Shown here: piece after piece, positions 16,127 through 24,178 of the stretch
How the letters are laid out: every line of letters begins with the position of its first letter
Position numbering within the stretch: the stretch's first letter is position 1
Origin: Sporosarcina sp. PTS2304
GTDB lineage: Bacteria > Bacillota > Bacilli > Bacillales_A > Planococcaceae
Assembly (NCBI RefSeq): GCF_003351785.1
Contig: NZ_CP031230.1
Span: 3,324,501-3,388,500, forward strand
DNA length: 64,000 nucleotides
Reading direction: 5' to 3'
Notes under the pieces: generated by a model
What the model was told of the DNA's origin: nothing
The model's database searches: none
The model's input: only the letters and a program-made list of their open reading frames with translations
Program-made: the position numbers and the translations under genes

Positions 16127-16177
16127 TTATGGAAAACCGCAAGTTGATTTGCGATGAAATTTTATAGGTTCTATGTG
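16127..16177 (+). promoter_or_regulatory. decayed ComA-box promoter (site 3)
   Basis: TTATGG (16127), four A, CCGCAA (16137-16142), then TTGCGA (16149-16154) and TATGTG (16172-16177) at the same spacing as sites 1 and 2. Two of the three elements carry an additional mismatch, in keeping with a broken downstream gene. Confidence 0.55.
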
Positions 16178-16234
16178 AGAATAGTAGCAGGGCTCCTAGT
16201 TTGAAAAATATTCAAAAGAAAAGGAGCGGTTTTC

Positions 16235-16276
16235 TTGAAAAGTATTGTAACAGTACTATTTCTAAGTTTTTTTTAA
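16235..16276 (+). pseudogene. truncated copy of the secreted peptide gene
   Basis: TTG start and ribosome binding site as at 11352, but the frame stops after 13 codons (MKSIVTVLFLSFF) inside the signal peptide. The homology to copy 1 ends at 16270. Confidence 0.8.
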
Positions 16277-16410
16277 CTTAATTTCAACACGCCCTTTGAG
16301 GTATTCATGAGTTATCTGACGCGTTCGACTTTATTTGACAATTTACCATTTTTAAAAACAAATTAGTTCTATATTTATCCAAGTGTAATACTATTAATAT
16401 GGAGGATACT

Positions 16411-16500
16411 ATGAAAAAAGTTGCAATAGTTTTACTCTCATCTGCATTATTATTTAGTTCACCAGCATTTAGTGTACATAAAATATGCTGTCTATTCTAA
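16411..16500 (+). CDS. 29-residue signal-peptide-like ORF, possible peptide remnant
   Basis: ATG at 16411 behind ATGGAGGATACT. The product MKKVAIVLLSSALLFSSPAF plus nine residues ending KICCLF looks like a complete signal peptide with almost no mature part. In-frame reading beyond the stop continues for about 23 further codons to 16572, so this may be a broken peptide gene. A functional mini-peptide cannot be excluded. The rest of 16271-16584 shows nothing else. Confidence 0.4.
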   Translation: MKKVAIVLLSSALLFSSPAFSVHKICCLF

Positions 16501-16584
16501 AAGAGAAAACTCAAAAATAATCCGTGTACATTTTCTAGCACAGAAGGCAAGCAAAAAAATATTATTTAAATAGTGAAAAACTAT

Positions 16585-16602
16585 TGACTGAACAATCATT
16601 CA
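16585..16602 (+). promoter_or_regulatory. FadR-type operator upstream of fadF
   Basis: TGACTGAACAATCATTCA matches the B. subtilis FadR consensus TGAATGANTANTCATTCA except at two positions. It overlaps TTGACT (16584), and TATAAT lies at 16611. A FadR-like TetR gene is encoded at 23496. Repression relieved by long-chain acyl-CoA is the expected behaviour. Confidence 0.75.
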
Positions 16603-16630
16603 TAATTAAACTATAATATAGACTAGATGA

Positions 16631-16644
16631 TGTAAGCGCTTAAA
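16631..16644 (+). promoter_or_regulatory. cre-like site upstream of fadF
   Basis: TGTAAGCGCTTAAA fits the CcpA consensus TGWAANCGNTNWCA except for one base (C13 to A). Placed between the promoter and the fadF start, it would allow carbon catabolite repression of beta-oxidation. Confidence 0.5.
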
Positions 16645-16679
16645 AAAGGTCTTACACAGAACTTCAAGGGGGAAAAGAG

Positions 16680-18902
16680 ATGAATCTGTTACTTATCGCA
16701 AACTGGATATTGTTTTTAGCAGTCGTCGTGTATGGTGTAGGCCTATTCTTGTACTTACTTAAAACCCGTTACGAATTTATTCGATTGGGAAGAAAAGAAG
16801 AATTTGACCATAATGTGAAAGAACGACTGATCAAAATTTGGGTGTATGTCTTTGGACAAAAGAAACTATTGAAAGATAAAAAGAGTGGAGCCATTCACGT
16901 ACTATTTTTCTATGGGTTCTTACTTGTTCAATTCGGAGCAATCGACTTAATTTGGAAAGGTTTAAAGCCAGGATCCCATTTGCCACTAGGTCCATTGTAT
17001 CCTGCGTTTACGTTCTTCCAAGAAATTGTTGTATTTTTAATTTTAGTCGCTGTCGTGTGGGCGTTCTACCGTCGCTACGTTGAGAAGCTAGTGCGTTTGA
17101 AGCGGGGATGGAAATCAGGTCTAGTGTTGATTTTCATTGGTACGCTGATGGTTTCCACATTAGTCGCAAACGGAGCGAATATGATTTGGCATAATGAAGG
17201 AACGACTTGGACAGAACCGATGGCATCCATTATCGCTACTGTATTTGCAGGAGTACCACAAAGTGTCGCTGTTGCGATTTTCTTCATTGGCTGGTGGGTT
17301 CACTTACTAACGTTGCTAGTATTCTTAGTGTATGTACCACAATCCAAGCACGCGCACTTAATTGCAGGTCCTGCAAACGTTTACTTCCACCGTCTCGATC
17401 ATGCAGGCCGCTTGAAGCCAATTGATTTCGAAGCGTTAGAAGAAGTGGAAGATGAAGACGATATGCCGCCGCTCGGTGTCGGAAAAATTACCGACTTTAC
17501 ACAAGCGCAAATGATCGACTTTTATGCATGTGTAGAATGTGGACGCTGTACGAATATGTGTCCAGCAGCGGGGACTGGGAAAATGTTGTCACCGATGGAC
17601 TTGATTACGAAATTACGTGATCACTTAACGAATACAGGTGCAGTGATGACGAAGCAGAAGCCTTGGGTGCCACAACTGATGTTCAACCAAACACAAGGCA
17701 ATCAGTTGGCACTTGCCGCAACAGCAGAAGGCATGACGATGGATGAGCTGTATAATCCCTCATTGATCGGCGATGTCATTACAGAAGAAGAAATTTGGGC
17801 TTGTACGACATGCCGTAACTGTGAAGATCAATGCCCTGTTATGAATGAACACGTAGATAAAATTATTGACCTTCGTCGTCATTTAGTCATGACAGAAGGA
17901 AAAATGGACGCAGATGCACAGCGCGCGATGACGAACATTGAACGTCAAGGGAATCCGTGGGGTCTGAACCGTAAAGAGAAAGAAAACTGGAGAGATGCGC
18001 GTCCCGACTTGCATATCCCGACAGTAAAAGAAGCGAAAAAAGCAGGAGAAGACTTTGAATACTTGCTGTGGGTCGGCTCGATGGGTGCATTCGACAACCG
18101 TTCGCAAAAAATCGCTCTATCTTTCGCTCATCTATTGAACGAAGCAGGCGTCAGTTTCGCGATTTTAGGTAATAAAGAGAAAAACTCAGGGGATACACCA
18201 CGTCGTCTAGGAAATGAGTTTTTATTCCAAGAACTAGCGACAGCGAATATTGCAGAGTTTGAAAAAGCGAACGTTTCAAAAATTGTCACGATCGATCCGC
18301 ACGCCTACAATATTTTCAAAAATGAGTATCCAGACTTTGGTCTGCAAGCGATCGTTAAACACCATACCGAGTTGCTGTATGACTTAGTCATGTCAGGGAA
18401 GCTAGAGCCTAAATATGCGATCGATGAAGTGATCACATTCCATGACTCCTGCTACTTAGGACGTTATAATGACGTCTATGACCAGCCGCGTGAAATTCTA
18501 AAAGCGATCCCGGGCGTTCAGTTAGTCGAAATGAAACGGAATCGACAAGACGGCATGTGCTGTGGAGCAGGTGGCGGAATGATGTGGATGGAAGAACATA
18601 CAGGCCAACGTGTCAACGTCGCTCGTACAGAGCAGGCGCTAGAAGTTAGCCCTGGAATTATATCGTCTGGTTGTCCGTATTGCTTAACGATGTTGTCTGA
18701 CGGAACGAAAGCAATGGAAGTGGAAGATTCTGTCGGAACATATGATATCGCGGAGTTGCTAGAGCGCTCTATTTTTGGAGACCAGCAACTAGAACCGGAA
18801 GCTAGTGAAGAGCCGGAAGATCAAGCAGTCGAAGTAGAAATGGCTGCAACTACTGAAACAGCGGATGAAACACCGAATAAGGCGGACGAAACGCATAATT
18901 AA
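16680..18902 (+). CDS. fadF: FadF-like membrane iron-sulfur oxidoreductase of beta-oxidation
   Basis: A 740-residue protein. The N-terminal part (about 1-225) has five or so membrane helices of the nitrate-reductase-gamma or HdrE type. Two [4Fe-4S] motifs follow, CVECGRCTNMCP at Cys284 and CTTCRNCEDQCP at Cys375, and a C-terminal CCG-type region (CYLGRYN, MCCGAGGGMMW). Proteins of this type are thought to pass electrons from acyl-CoA dehydrogenase and ETF to the quinone pool. The last 45 residues are an acidic, low-complexity tail. It heads the fatty-acid cluster and has a FadR-type operator upstream. In B. subtilis the homologue also precedes acdA. Confidence 0.85.
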   Translation: MNLLLIANWILFLAVVVYGVGLFLYLLKTRYEFIRLGRKEEFDHNVKERLIKIWVYVFGQKKLLKDKKSGAIHVLFFYGFLLVQFGAIDLIWKGLKPGSHLPLGPLYPAFTFFQEIVVFLILVAVVWAFYRRYVEKLVRLKRGWKSGLVLIFIGTLMVSTLVANGANMIWHNEGTTWTEPMASIIATVFAGVPQSVAVAIFFIGWWVHLLTLLVFLVYVPQSKHAHLIAGPANVYFHRLDHAGRLKPIDFEALEEVEDEDDMPPLGVGKITDFTQAQMIDFYACVECGRCTNMCPAAGTGKMLSPMDLITKLRDHLTNTGAVMTKQKPWVPQLMFNQTQGNQLALAATAEGMTMDELYNPSLIGDVITEEEIWACTTCRNCEDQCPVMNEHVDKIIDLRRHLVMTEGKMDADAQRAMTNIERQGNPWGLNRKEKENWRDARPDLHIPTVKEAKKAGEDFEYLLWVGSMGAFDNRSQKIALSFAHLLNEAGVSFAILGNKEKNSGDTPRRLGNEFLFQELATANIAEFEKANVSKIVTIDPHAYNIFKNEYPDFGLQAIVKHHTELLYDLVMSGKLEPKYAIDEVITFHDSCYLGRYNDVYDQPREILKAIPGVQLVEMKRNRQDGMCCGAGGGMMWMEEHTGQRVNVARTEQALEVSPGIISSGCPYCLTMLSDGTKAMEVEDSVGTYDIAELLERSIFGDQQLEPEASEEPEDQAVEVEMAATTETADETPNKADETHN

Positions 18903-18974
18903 AATTATTGCGAATATCCGTACAATATCGTACAATTAGAGTATCTAAAACGCTAACAAATTAGATTCATTGAT

Positions 18975-19003
18975 AAATTAGAGGGACTAGTTCCCTCTAA
19001 TTT
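18975..19003 (+). terminator. terminator or hairpin after fadF
   Basis: AAATTAGAGGGA (18975-18986) pairs perfectly with TCCCTCTAATTT (18992-19003) around CTAGT. It is palindromic and may work in both directions. Confidence 0.65.
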
Positions 19004-19016
19004 ATTCGCAATAGAT

Positions 19017-19034
19017 CGAGCGAGCGTTCAGTCA
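19017..19034 (+). promoter_or_regulatory. weak FadR-like palindrome before the thiolase gene
   Basis: CGAGCGAGCGTTCAGTCA is an imperfect palindrome resembling half of the FadR box (TTCAGTCA). Several positions deviate from the consensus. It lies 25 bp upstream of the thiolase start region. Confidence 0.3.
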
Positions 19035-19059
19035 GTATAAAAATAGGAGGAATAAAAAC

Positions 19060-20253
19060 ATGAGAACAGTTATTTTACAAGGAGCTAGAACCCCATTTGG
19101 TAAATTAGGCGGCGCACTTCAATCACAAACAGCTAGTGATCTAGGTGGTATTGCTATAAAGGAAGCGCTTAAACGCTCAGGTGTTGAAGGCGATCAAGTC
19201 GGTGAAGTCATTATGGGCACTGTTTTACAAGCCGGACAAGGTCAAATTCCTTCCAGACAAGCCGCAACAAAAGGTGGCATTCCTTTTAGCGTAAAGACTG
19301 AAACGATTAACAAAGTATGTGCTTCCGGTATGCGCAGTATTACGTTAGGCGATCAATTAATTCGCTTAGGTGAAGAAAACATCATCGTAGCAGGCGGCAT
19401 GGAGTCGATGTCTAACGCACCTTATTATGTACCGGGCGCACGTTCAGGTTTGCGAATGGGAGACAGCACTCTCGTTGACGGAATGATTTATGACGGACTA
19501 ACTTGTGCATTTTCACCGGACCAAGTACATATGGGAACGTACGGTAACGGGACAGCGAATGATTTTTCATTGAGTCGTGAAACGCAGGACAAATGGTCAT
19601 TGCGCAGTCATGAATTAGCAATAGAAGCTATCGACAAAGGACTATTTGCTGAAGAAATCGTGAGCGTCACTATTCCACAACGTAAAGGAGATCCAGTCGT
19701 TGTGAAAGATGACGAAGGTCCGCGTCGAGGAAGCTCATTGGAAGCGCTTGCGAAGTTGCGTCCGGCATTTGGTAAAGACGGGACGATCACAGCAGGCAAC
19801 GCACCAGGTGTCAACGATGGCGCATGCGCAGTTGTATTGATGAGTGAAGAGGAAGCTAAGAAACAAGGGAAAGAGCCGTTAGCTGTTATTATAGGGCACG
19901 CAGAAATCGGAATTGAACCCGAGCGCTTCCCAGAGACTCCTGGCCACGTCATTAACGCATTACTAGAGAAAACAGGCAAAACTATTGAAGAAATCGATTT
20001 ATTTGAAATTAACGAAGCGTTTGCGGTAGTCGCACTGGCTAGCTCGAAAATTGCTGGGCTGGATGAAGAAAAGGTTAATGTGAACGGAGGCGCTGTGGCA
20101 CTCGGTCATCCAATCGGTGCTAGTGGGGCACGTGTAGTGTTAACACTTGCGAATGAATTAAAACGTCGTGGCGGTGGAATTGGTATCGCGGCGATCTGTT
20201 CAGGCGGCGGTCAAGGCGACGGAATTATGATTGAAGTACCAAAAACAAATTAA
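19060..20253 (+). CDS. acetyl-CoA C-acyltransferase (thiolase)
   Basis: A 397-residue thiolase that cleaves 3-ketoacyl-CoA with CoA, the last step of beta-oxidation, or condenses acetyl-CoA. The catalytic residues are present: nucleophile Cys87 in [10 protein letters not shown], His350 in GHPIGASG and Cys380 in CSGGGQGDG, with NEAFAVV in between. The ribosome binding site is AGGAGG. It is the first gene of a tight run with hydroxyacyl-CoA dehydrogenase and two acyl-CoA dehydrogenases, resembling the mmgABC operon of B. subtilis (mmgA equivalent). Confidence 0.93.
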   Translation: MRTVILQGARTPFGKLGGALQSQTASDLGGIAIKEALKRSGVEGDQVGEVIMGTVLQAGQGQIPSRQAATKGGIPFSVKTETINKVCASGMRSITLGDQLIRLGEENIIVAGGMESMSNAPYYVPGARSGLRMGDSTLVDGMIYDGLTCAFSPDQVHMGTYGNGTANDFSLSRETQDKWSLRSHELAIEAIDKGLFAEEIVSVTIPQRKGDPVVVKDDEGPRRGSSLEALAKLRPAFGKDGTITAGNAPGVNDGACAVVLMSEEEAKKQGKEPLAVIIGHAEIGIEPERFPETPGHVINALLEKTGKTIEEIDLFEINEAFAVVALASSKIAGLDEEKVNVNGGAVALGHPIGASGARVVLTLANELKRRGGGIGIAAICSGGGQGDGIMIEVPKTN

Positions 20254-20268
20254 TCGGAGGCATTCTAC

Positions 20269-21120
20269 ATGACAATTGAGAACGTATTTGTAATTGGCGC
20301 AGGTCAAATGGGTGGAGGAATCGCTCAAGTTTGTGCGCAGGCAGGTTATCAAGTCACGCTCCATGACATCAATGAAGAAGCATACGACCGCGGGTTTCAA
20401 GTAATCACTAAAAACTTGAGCCGCAATGTAGAAAAGGGACGAATGACAGAGCAAGAAATGCAAGAAGTGCTTGCTCGTTTTACGAAATCACTTGATCTTG
20501 AAAATGCAAAAAATGCACATATCGTAATTGAAGCGGCTGTAGAAAATATGGCAGTCAAAGCGAAGATTTTCTCGTTACTGGACGAAATCACCCCGGCACA
20601 TACTATTTTGGCGACGAATACATCTTCTTTACCGATCACCGAAATCGCTGCTGCTACGAAGCGACCTGAGAAAGTGATCGGCATGCACTTTATGAATCCT
20701 GTACCTGTTATGAAGCTCGTAGAAGTGATTCGCGGACTCGCAACGGACGATAAAGTATACGAAGCAGTAGAAGAAATGACAAAGAAACTTAATAAAACAC
20801 CAGTGGAAGTAAATGACTACCCTGGTTTTGTTGCGAATCGTATTTTAATGCCAATGATCAACGAAGCGATCTTCACATTGTATGAAGGGGTGGCGACGAA
20901 AGAAGCTATCGATGACGTCATGAAAATGGGTATGAACCATCCGATGGGACCTTTACAATTAGCAGATTTCATCGGTCTCGATACATGCCTTTACATTATG
21001 GAAACATTATACGAAGGGTTTGGAGATTCTAAATATCGTCCATGTCCTTTATTACGCAAATACGTCAAAGCGGGTTGGCATGGTAAAAAAACCGGTCGTG
21101 GATTTTACACATACGAATGA
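20269..21120 (+). CDS. 3-hydroxybutyryl-CoA dehydrogenase
   Basis: A 283-residue enzyme with the Rossmann motif GAGQMGGGIAQVCAQAG at the N-terminus, the catalytic region MHFMNPVPVMKLVEVIRG and the C-terminal helical domain (ADFIGLDTCLYIMETL). It oxidises 3-hydroxyacyl-CoA with NAD and corresponds to mmgB of B. subtilis. It starts 15 bp after the thiolase stop. Confidence 0.93.
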   Translation: MTIENVFVIGAGQMGGGIAQVCAQAGYQVTLHDINEEAYDRGFQVITKNLSRNVEKGRMTEQEMQEVLARFTKSLDLENAKNAHIVIEAAVENMAVKAKIFSLLDEITPAHTILATNTSSLPITEIAAATKRPEKVIGMHFMNPVPVMKLVEVIRGLATDDKVYEAVEEMTKKLNKTPVEVNDYPGFVANRILMPMINEAIFTLYEGVATKEAIDDVMKMGMNHPMGPLQLADFIGLDTCLYIMETLYEGFGDSKYRPCPLLRKYVKAGWHGKKTGRGFYTYE

Positions 21121-21152
21121 ATTGATTACACCGAAAGTACGAGGTGAGGAAG

Positions 21153-22289
21153 ATGAACTTTATATTTACAGAAGAACAACAAATGATGCGCCAACTAGTT
21201 CGTGATTTCGCAAAAAAAGAAATTGAGCCGTGGATTCCGCGAATGGAAAAAGGAGAATTTCCCCGTGAATTAGTAGACAAAATGGGTGAACTCGGTTTGA
21301 TGGGTATTACAGCTCCCGAGCAATACGGTGGTTCTGAAATGGATTTCGTCTCGTACATTATAGCCATTCACGAATTATCTAAAGTCAGTGCCGTCATGGG
21401 TGTCATATTATCTGTTCACAATTCTGTTGGGATGAATCCGATCCTCTACTTCGGCAATGAAGAACAAAAGAATCGCTACTTACCTAAAATGGCGTCTGGT
21501 GAGTATTTGGGCGCGTTCTGTCTGACGGAGGCTTCTTCGGGATCAGACGCGGGTTCTTTAAAGACGAAAGCGAAACGTGTGAACGATGAATATGTGATTA
21601 ACGGGTCGAAAATGTTTATTACAAATGGTGGAGAAGCCGATGTGTACATTGTGTTCGCCAACACAGCTCCTGATAAGGGCACGTATGGCATTACAGCGTT
21701 CATCGTAGAAAAAAATACACCTGGACTTGTTATTGGTAAAGATGAAAATAAAATGGGTCTTCATGGATCGCGGACAGTAGAACTAAGCTTTGATAATATG
21801 AAAGTACCTGCAGAAAATAGATTAGGTGAAGAAGGGCAAGGCTTTAAAATTGCAATGGCCAACCTAGATGTCGGTAGAATCGGTATTGCGGCCCAAGCGC
21901 TAGGCATAGCGGAAGCTTCAGTGGAAGCGGCAGTGAACTATGCAATCGAGCGCGAACAATTCGGCAAACCGATCGCCGCCAATCAAGGCGTTGGCTTTAA
22001 GTTGGCAGACATGGCGACTGCAACAGAAGCCGCAAGACTACTAGTATATCGAGCTGCTTGGCTTCGTTCTGAAGGCAAAGCATGCGGTAAAGAGGCGTCC
22101 ATGGCCAAATTATTCGCTGCACAGGCGGCGGTAGATAATTCTATTGAAGCGGTGCAAGTATTTGGAGGATATGGCTATACGGAAGACTATCCGGTAGAGC
22201 GCTATTTCCGAGATGCAAAAGTTTGCCAAATTTATGAAGGCACTAGCGAAATTCAACGTGTAGTCATTGCGAAACACGTGACGAACTGA
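21153..22289 (+). CDS. acyl-CoA dehydrogenase (short or branched chain)
   Basis: A 378-residue flavoenzyme. I chose the ATG at 21153 because GAGGTGAGG lies directly upstream. The family features are complete: the FAD-binding CLTEASSGSDAGS, the ITNGGEADVYIVFA strand, the C-terminal [22 protein letters not shown] and the catalytic Glu of IYEGTSEIQ. It passes electrons through ETF, probably to the FadF protein encoded upstream. A role in short or branched acyl-CoA (mmgC type) is suggested by context. Confidence 0.9.
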   Translation: MNFIFTEEQQMMRQLVRDFAKKEIEPWIPRMEKGEFPRELVDKMGELGLMGITAPEQYGGSEMDFVSYIIAIHELSKVSAVMGVILSVHNSVGMNPILYFGNEEQKNRYLPKMASGEYLGAFCLTEASSGSDAGSLKTKAKRVNDEYVINGSKMFITNGGEADVYIVFANTAPDKGTYGITAFIVEKNTPGLVIGKDENKMGLHGSRTVELSFDNMKVPAENRLGEEGQGFKIAMANLDVGRIGIAAQALGIAEASVEAAVNYAIEREQFGKPIAANQGVGFKLADMATATEAARLLVYRAAWLRSEGKACGKEASMAKLFAAQAAVDNSIEAVQVFGGYGYTEDYPVERYFRDAKVCQIYEGTSEIQRVVIAKHVTN

Positions 22290-22340
22290 TTTGTAGTTGA
22301 AACAGAACATTCACTAACAAGTATAAGGGGTGTATGAATA

Positions 22341-23480
22341 ATGGACTTTACATTATCTGAAGAACATGAAATGATTCGTAAAATGGTGAGAGATTTTGCG
22401 CAGAAAGAAGTAGCACCGACAGCGGCACAACGAGATGAAGACGAAACTTTTGACATGGAGATCTTTCGCAAGATGGCCGAACTCGGATTAACAGGCATCC
22501 CATGGCCGGAAGAGTATGGCGGCATCGGCAGTGATTATTTAGCGTATGTCATTGCGGTAGAAGAGCTATCAAGAGTATGTGCTTCTACAGGAGTCGTGCT
22601 GTCTGCGCATACGTCTTTAGCAGGGTGGCCGCTCTTTAAATATGGCAATGAAGAACAAAAACAAAAATACTTACGTCCTCTTGCAGAAGGTTCAAAAATG
22701 GGTGCATATTGCTTAACAGAAGCGGGCTCTGGATCGGATGCGGGCGGAATGAAAACGACAGCGAAACTCGAAGGTGATGAGTACGTACTGAATGGCTCTA
22801 AAATCTTCATCACCAATGGCGGAATTGCTGACACATATATTGTCTTCGCAGTAACAGACCCCGAATCCAAACATAAAGGAACGAGTGCATTCATCGTTGA
22901 AAGTACATTTGAAGGATTTTCTGTAGGGAAGAAAGAGAAAAAACTGGGAATTCGTTCTTCGCCAACGACAGAAGTGATATTCGATCAATGCCGTGTGCCG
23001 AAAGAAAATCTTCTTGGGGAAGAAGGCGATGGATTCATTATCGCGATGAAGACGTTAGACGGCGGACGAAATGGAATCGCTGCACAAGCGGTCGGAATTG
23101 CTCAAGGAGCTCTCGATGCAGCAGTGGAATATTCAAAAGAGCGTGTCCAGTTCGGTAAACCAATCGTAGCCAATCAAGGTGTCAGCTTCAAATTAGCAGA
23201 TATGGCAACGTCCATCGAAGCTTCTCGTTTATTGACGTATCAAGCGGCATGGTTGGAAACGAATGACTTGCCATACGGTAAAGCGTCTGCGATGGCAAAA
23301 TTGATGGCTGGCGATACAGCGATGAACGTGACGACAGAAGCAGTGCAAGTATTCGGTGGATACGGCTATACGAAAGACTATCCAGTGGAACGTTATATGC
23401 GTGATGCGAAAATTACGCAAATTTATGAGGGTACACAAGAAATTCAGCGTCTCGTCATTTCTCGTATGCTGACGAAATAA
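22341..23480 (+). CDS. acdA: acyl-CoA dehydrogenase, AcdA type
   Basis: A 379-residue paralogue of the preceding enzyme with the same motifs ([40 protein letters not shown] with the catalytic Glu). In B. subtilis acdA also lies between fadF and rpoE, which supports the name. The 51-bp gap contains AAGGGG for ribosome binding. Both dehydrogenases appear complete. Confidence 0.88.
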   Translation: MDFTLSEEHEMIRKMVRDFAQKEVAPTAAQRDEDETFDMEIFRKMAELGLTGIPWPEEYGGIGSDYLAYVIAVEELSRVCASTGVVLSAHTSLAGWPLFKYGNEEQKQKYLRPLAEGSKMGAYCLTEAGSGSDAGGMKTTAKLEGDEYVLNGSKIFITNGGIADTYIVFAVTDPESKHKGTSAFIVESTFEGFSVGKKEKKLGIRSSPTTEVIFDQCRVPKENLLGEEGDGFIIAMKTLDGGRNGIAAQAVGIAQGALDAAVEYSKERVQFGKPIVANQGVSFKLADMATSIEASRLLTYQAAWLETNDLPYGKASAMAKLMAGDTAMNVTTEAVQVFGGYGYTKDYPVERYMRDAKITQIYEGTQEIQRLVISRMLTK

Positions 23481-23495
23481 CAGGGGGTGAACCCA

Positions 23496-24113
23496 GTGCC
23501 GAAACACGAAGTGAAATCTACGGTAAAAGATGAGGAATTAATTCAGAAGAGACGTGAACAAATTAGTCGTGGTGCGGTGAAATTATTTATCGATAAAGGA
23601 TTCCATCGAACGACTACACGTGAAATCGCAAAGGAAGCGGGCTTTAGTATTGGCACACTGTACGAGTATATCCGTACGAAAGAAGACGTACTGTATCTCG
23701 TATGTGACAGTATTTACAACGAAGTGAATATGCGGCTTGCTGAATTAGATACAAATGATAATACGATAGAAGGATTACGTCTAGCGATCGCTAATTATTT
23801 TGAAGTCATTAATGTCATGTCAGATGAATTTTTAGTTATGTATCAAGAATCCAAGTCACTGCCGAGTGAAGCGTTGCGCTATGTATTGACTAAAGAACTT
23901 GAAATGGTGCAGCAATTTGAAACGATCATCCAACGTTGCATGGAAGCGGGGAACTTACGAATTGGGCCGGAAGAAGTTTCACTTGCCGCACATCATATTC
24001 TCGTTCAAGGACAAATGTGGTCATTCCGCAGATGGGCGCTACGAAGAGAATATACGTTAGAACGATATATCCAAGTACAAACAGACCAAATCATTCAGGG
24101 ACTAGAAAAATAA
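23496..24113 (+). CDS. fadR: TetR-family regulator, FadR-like
   Basis: A 205-residue regulator. I chose GTG 23496 because the ribosome binding site AGGGGGTGA ends 5 bp before it; an earlier GTG at 23487 lies inside that site. The N-terminal helix-turn-helix is clear ([20 protein letters not shown], then [21 protein letters not shown]). The C-terminal ligand domain is typical of FadR, which binds long-chain acyl-CoA. It is embedded in the beta-oxidation cluster and a FadR-type operator precedes fadF, so it likely controls this cluster. Confidence 0.85.
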   Translation: MPKHEVKSTVKDEELIQKRREQISRGAVKLFIDKGFHRTTTREIAKEAGFSIGTLYEYIRTKEDVLYLVCDSIYNEVNMRLAELDTNDNTIEGLRLAIANYFEVINVMSDEFLVMYQESKSLPSEALRYVLTKELEMVQQFETIIQRCMEAGNLRIGPEEVSLAAHHILVQGQMWSFRRWALRREYTLERYIQVQTDQIIQGLEK

Positions 24114-24118
24114 ACAGT

Positions 24119-24153
24119 AGACTCCGCCACGCAAAATTCCGTGGCGGCAGTCT
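24119..24153 (+). promoter_or_regulatory. strong GC-rich hairpin between fadR and icmF
   Basis: AGACTCCGCCACG (24119-24131) pairs with CGTGGCGGCAGTCT (24140-24153) with one bulged base. No T-run follows, so it is either a partial terminator or a control element in the icmF leader. Confidence 0.5.
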
Positions 24154-24178
24154 GTATGTAGGGGAAGGCGGAAAGCTA

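Larger units (their letters stand above)
14611..16270 (+). repeat. 1,660-bp direct repeat, copy 2
   Basis: Second copy of 9728-11387. It starts exactly where the truncated IS3 OrfB ends and stops within the signal-peptide codons of the peptide gene. The comA fragment, ComA box and peptide gene in this copy all carry more mutations than copy 1, so it appears to be the decaying copy. Confidence 0.9.

Noticed and set aside
23936..24178. N-terminal extension of icmF in frame with the mutase
   Set aside because: It overlaps the end of fadR and contains the intergenic hairpin; the ATG at 24179 has a ribosome binding site.
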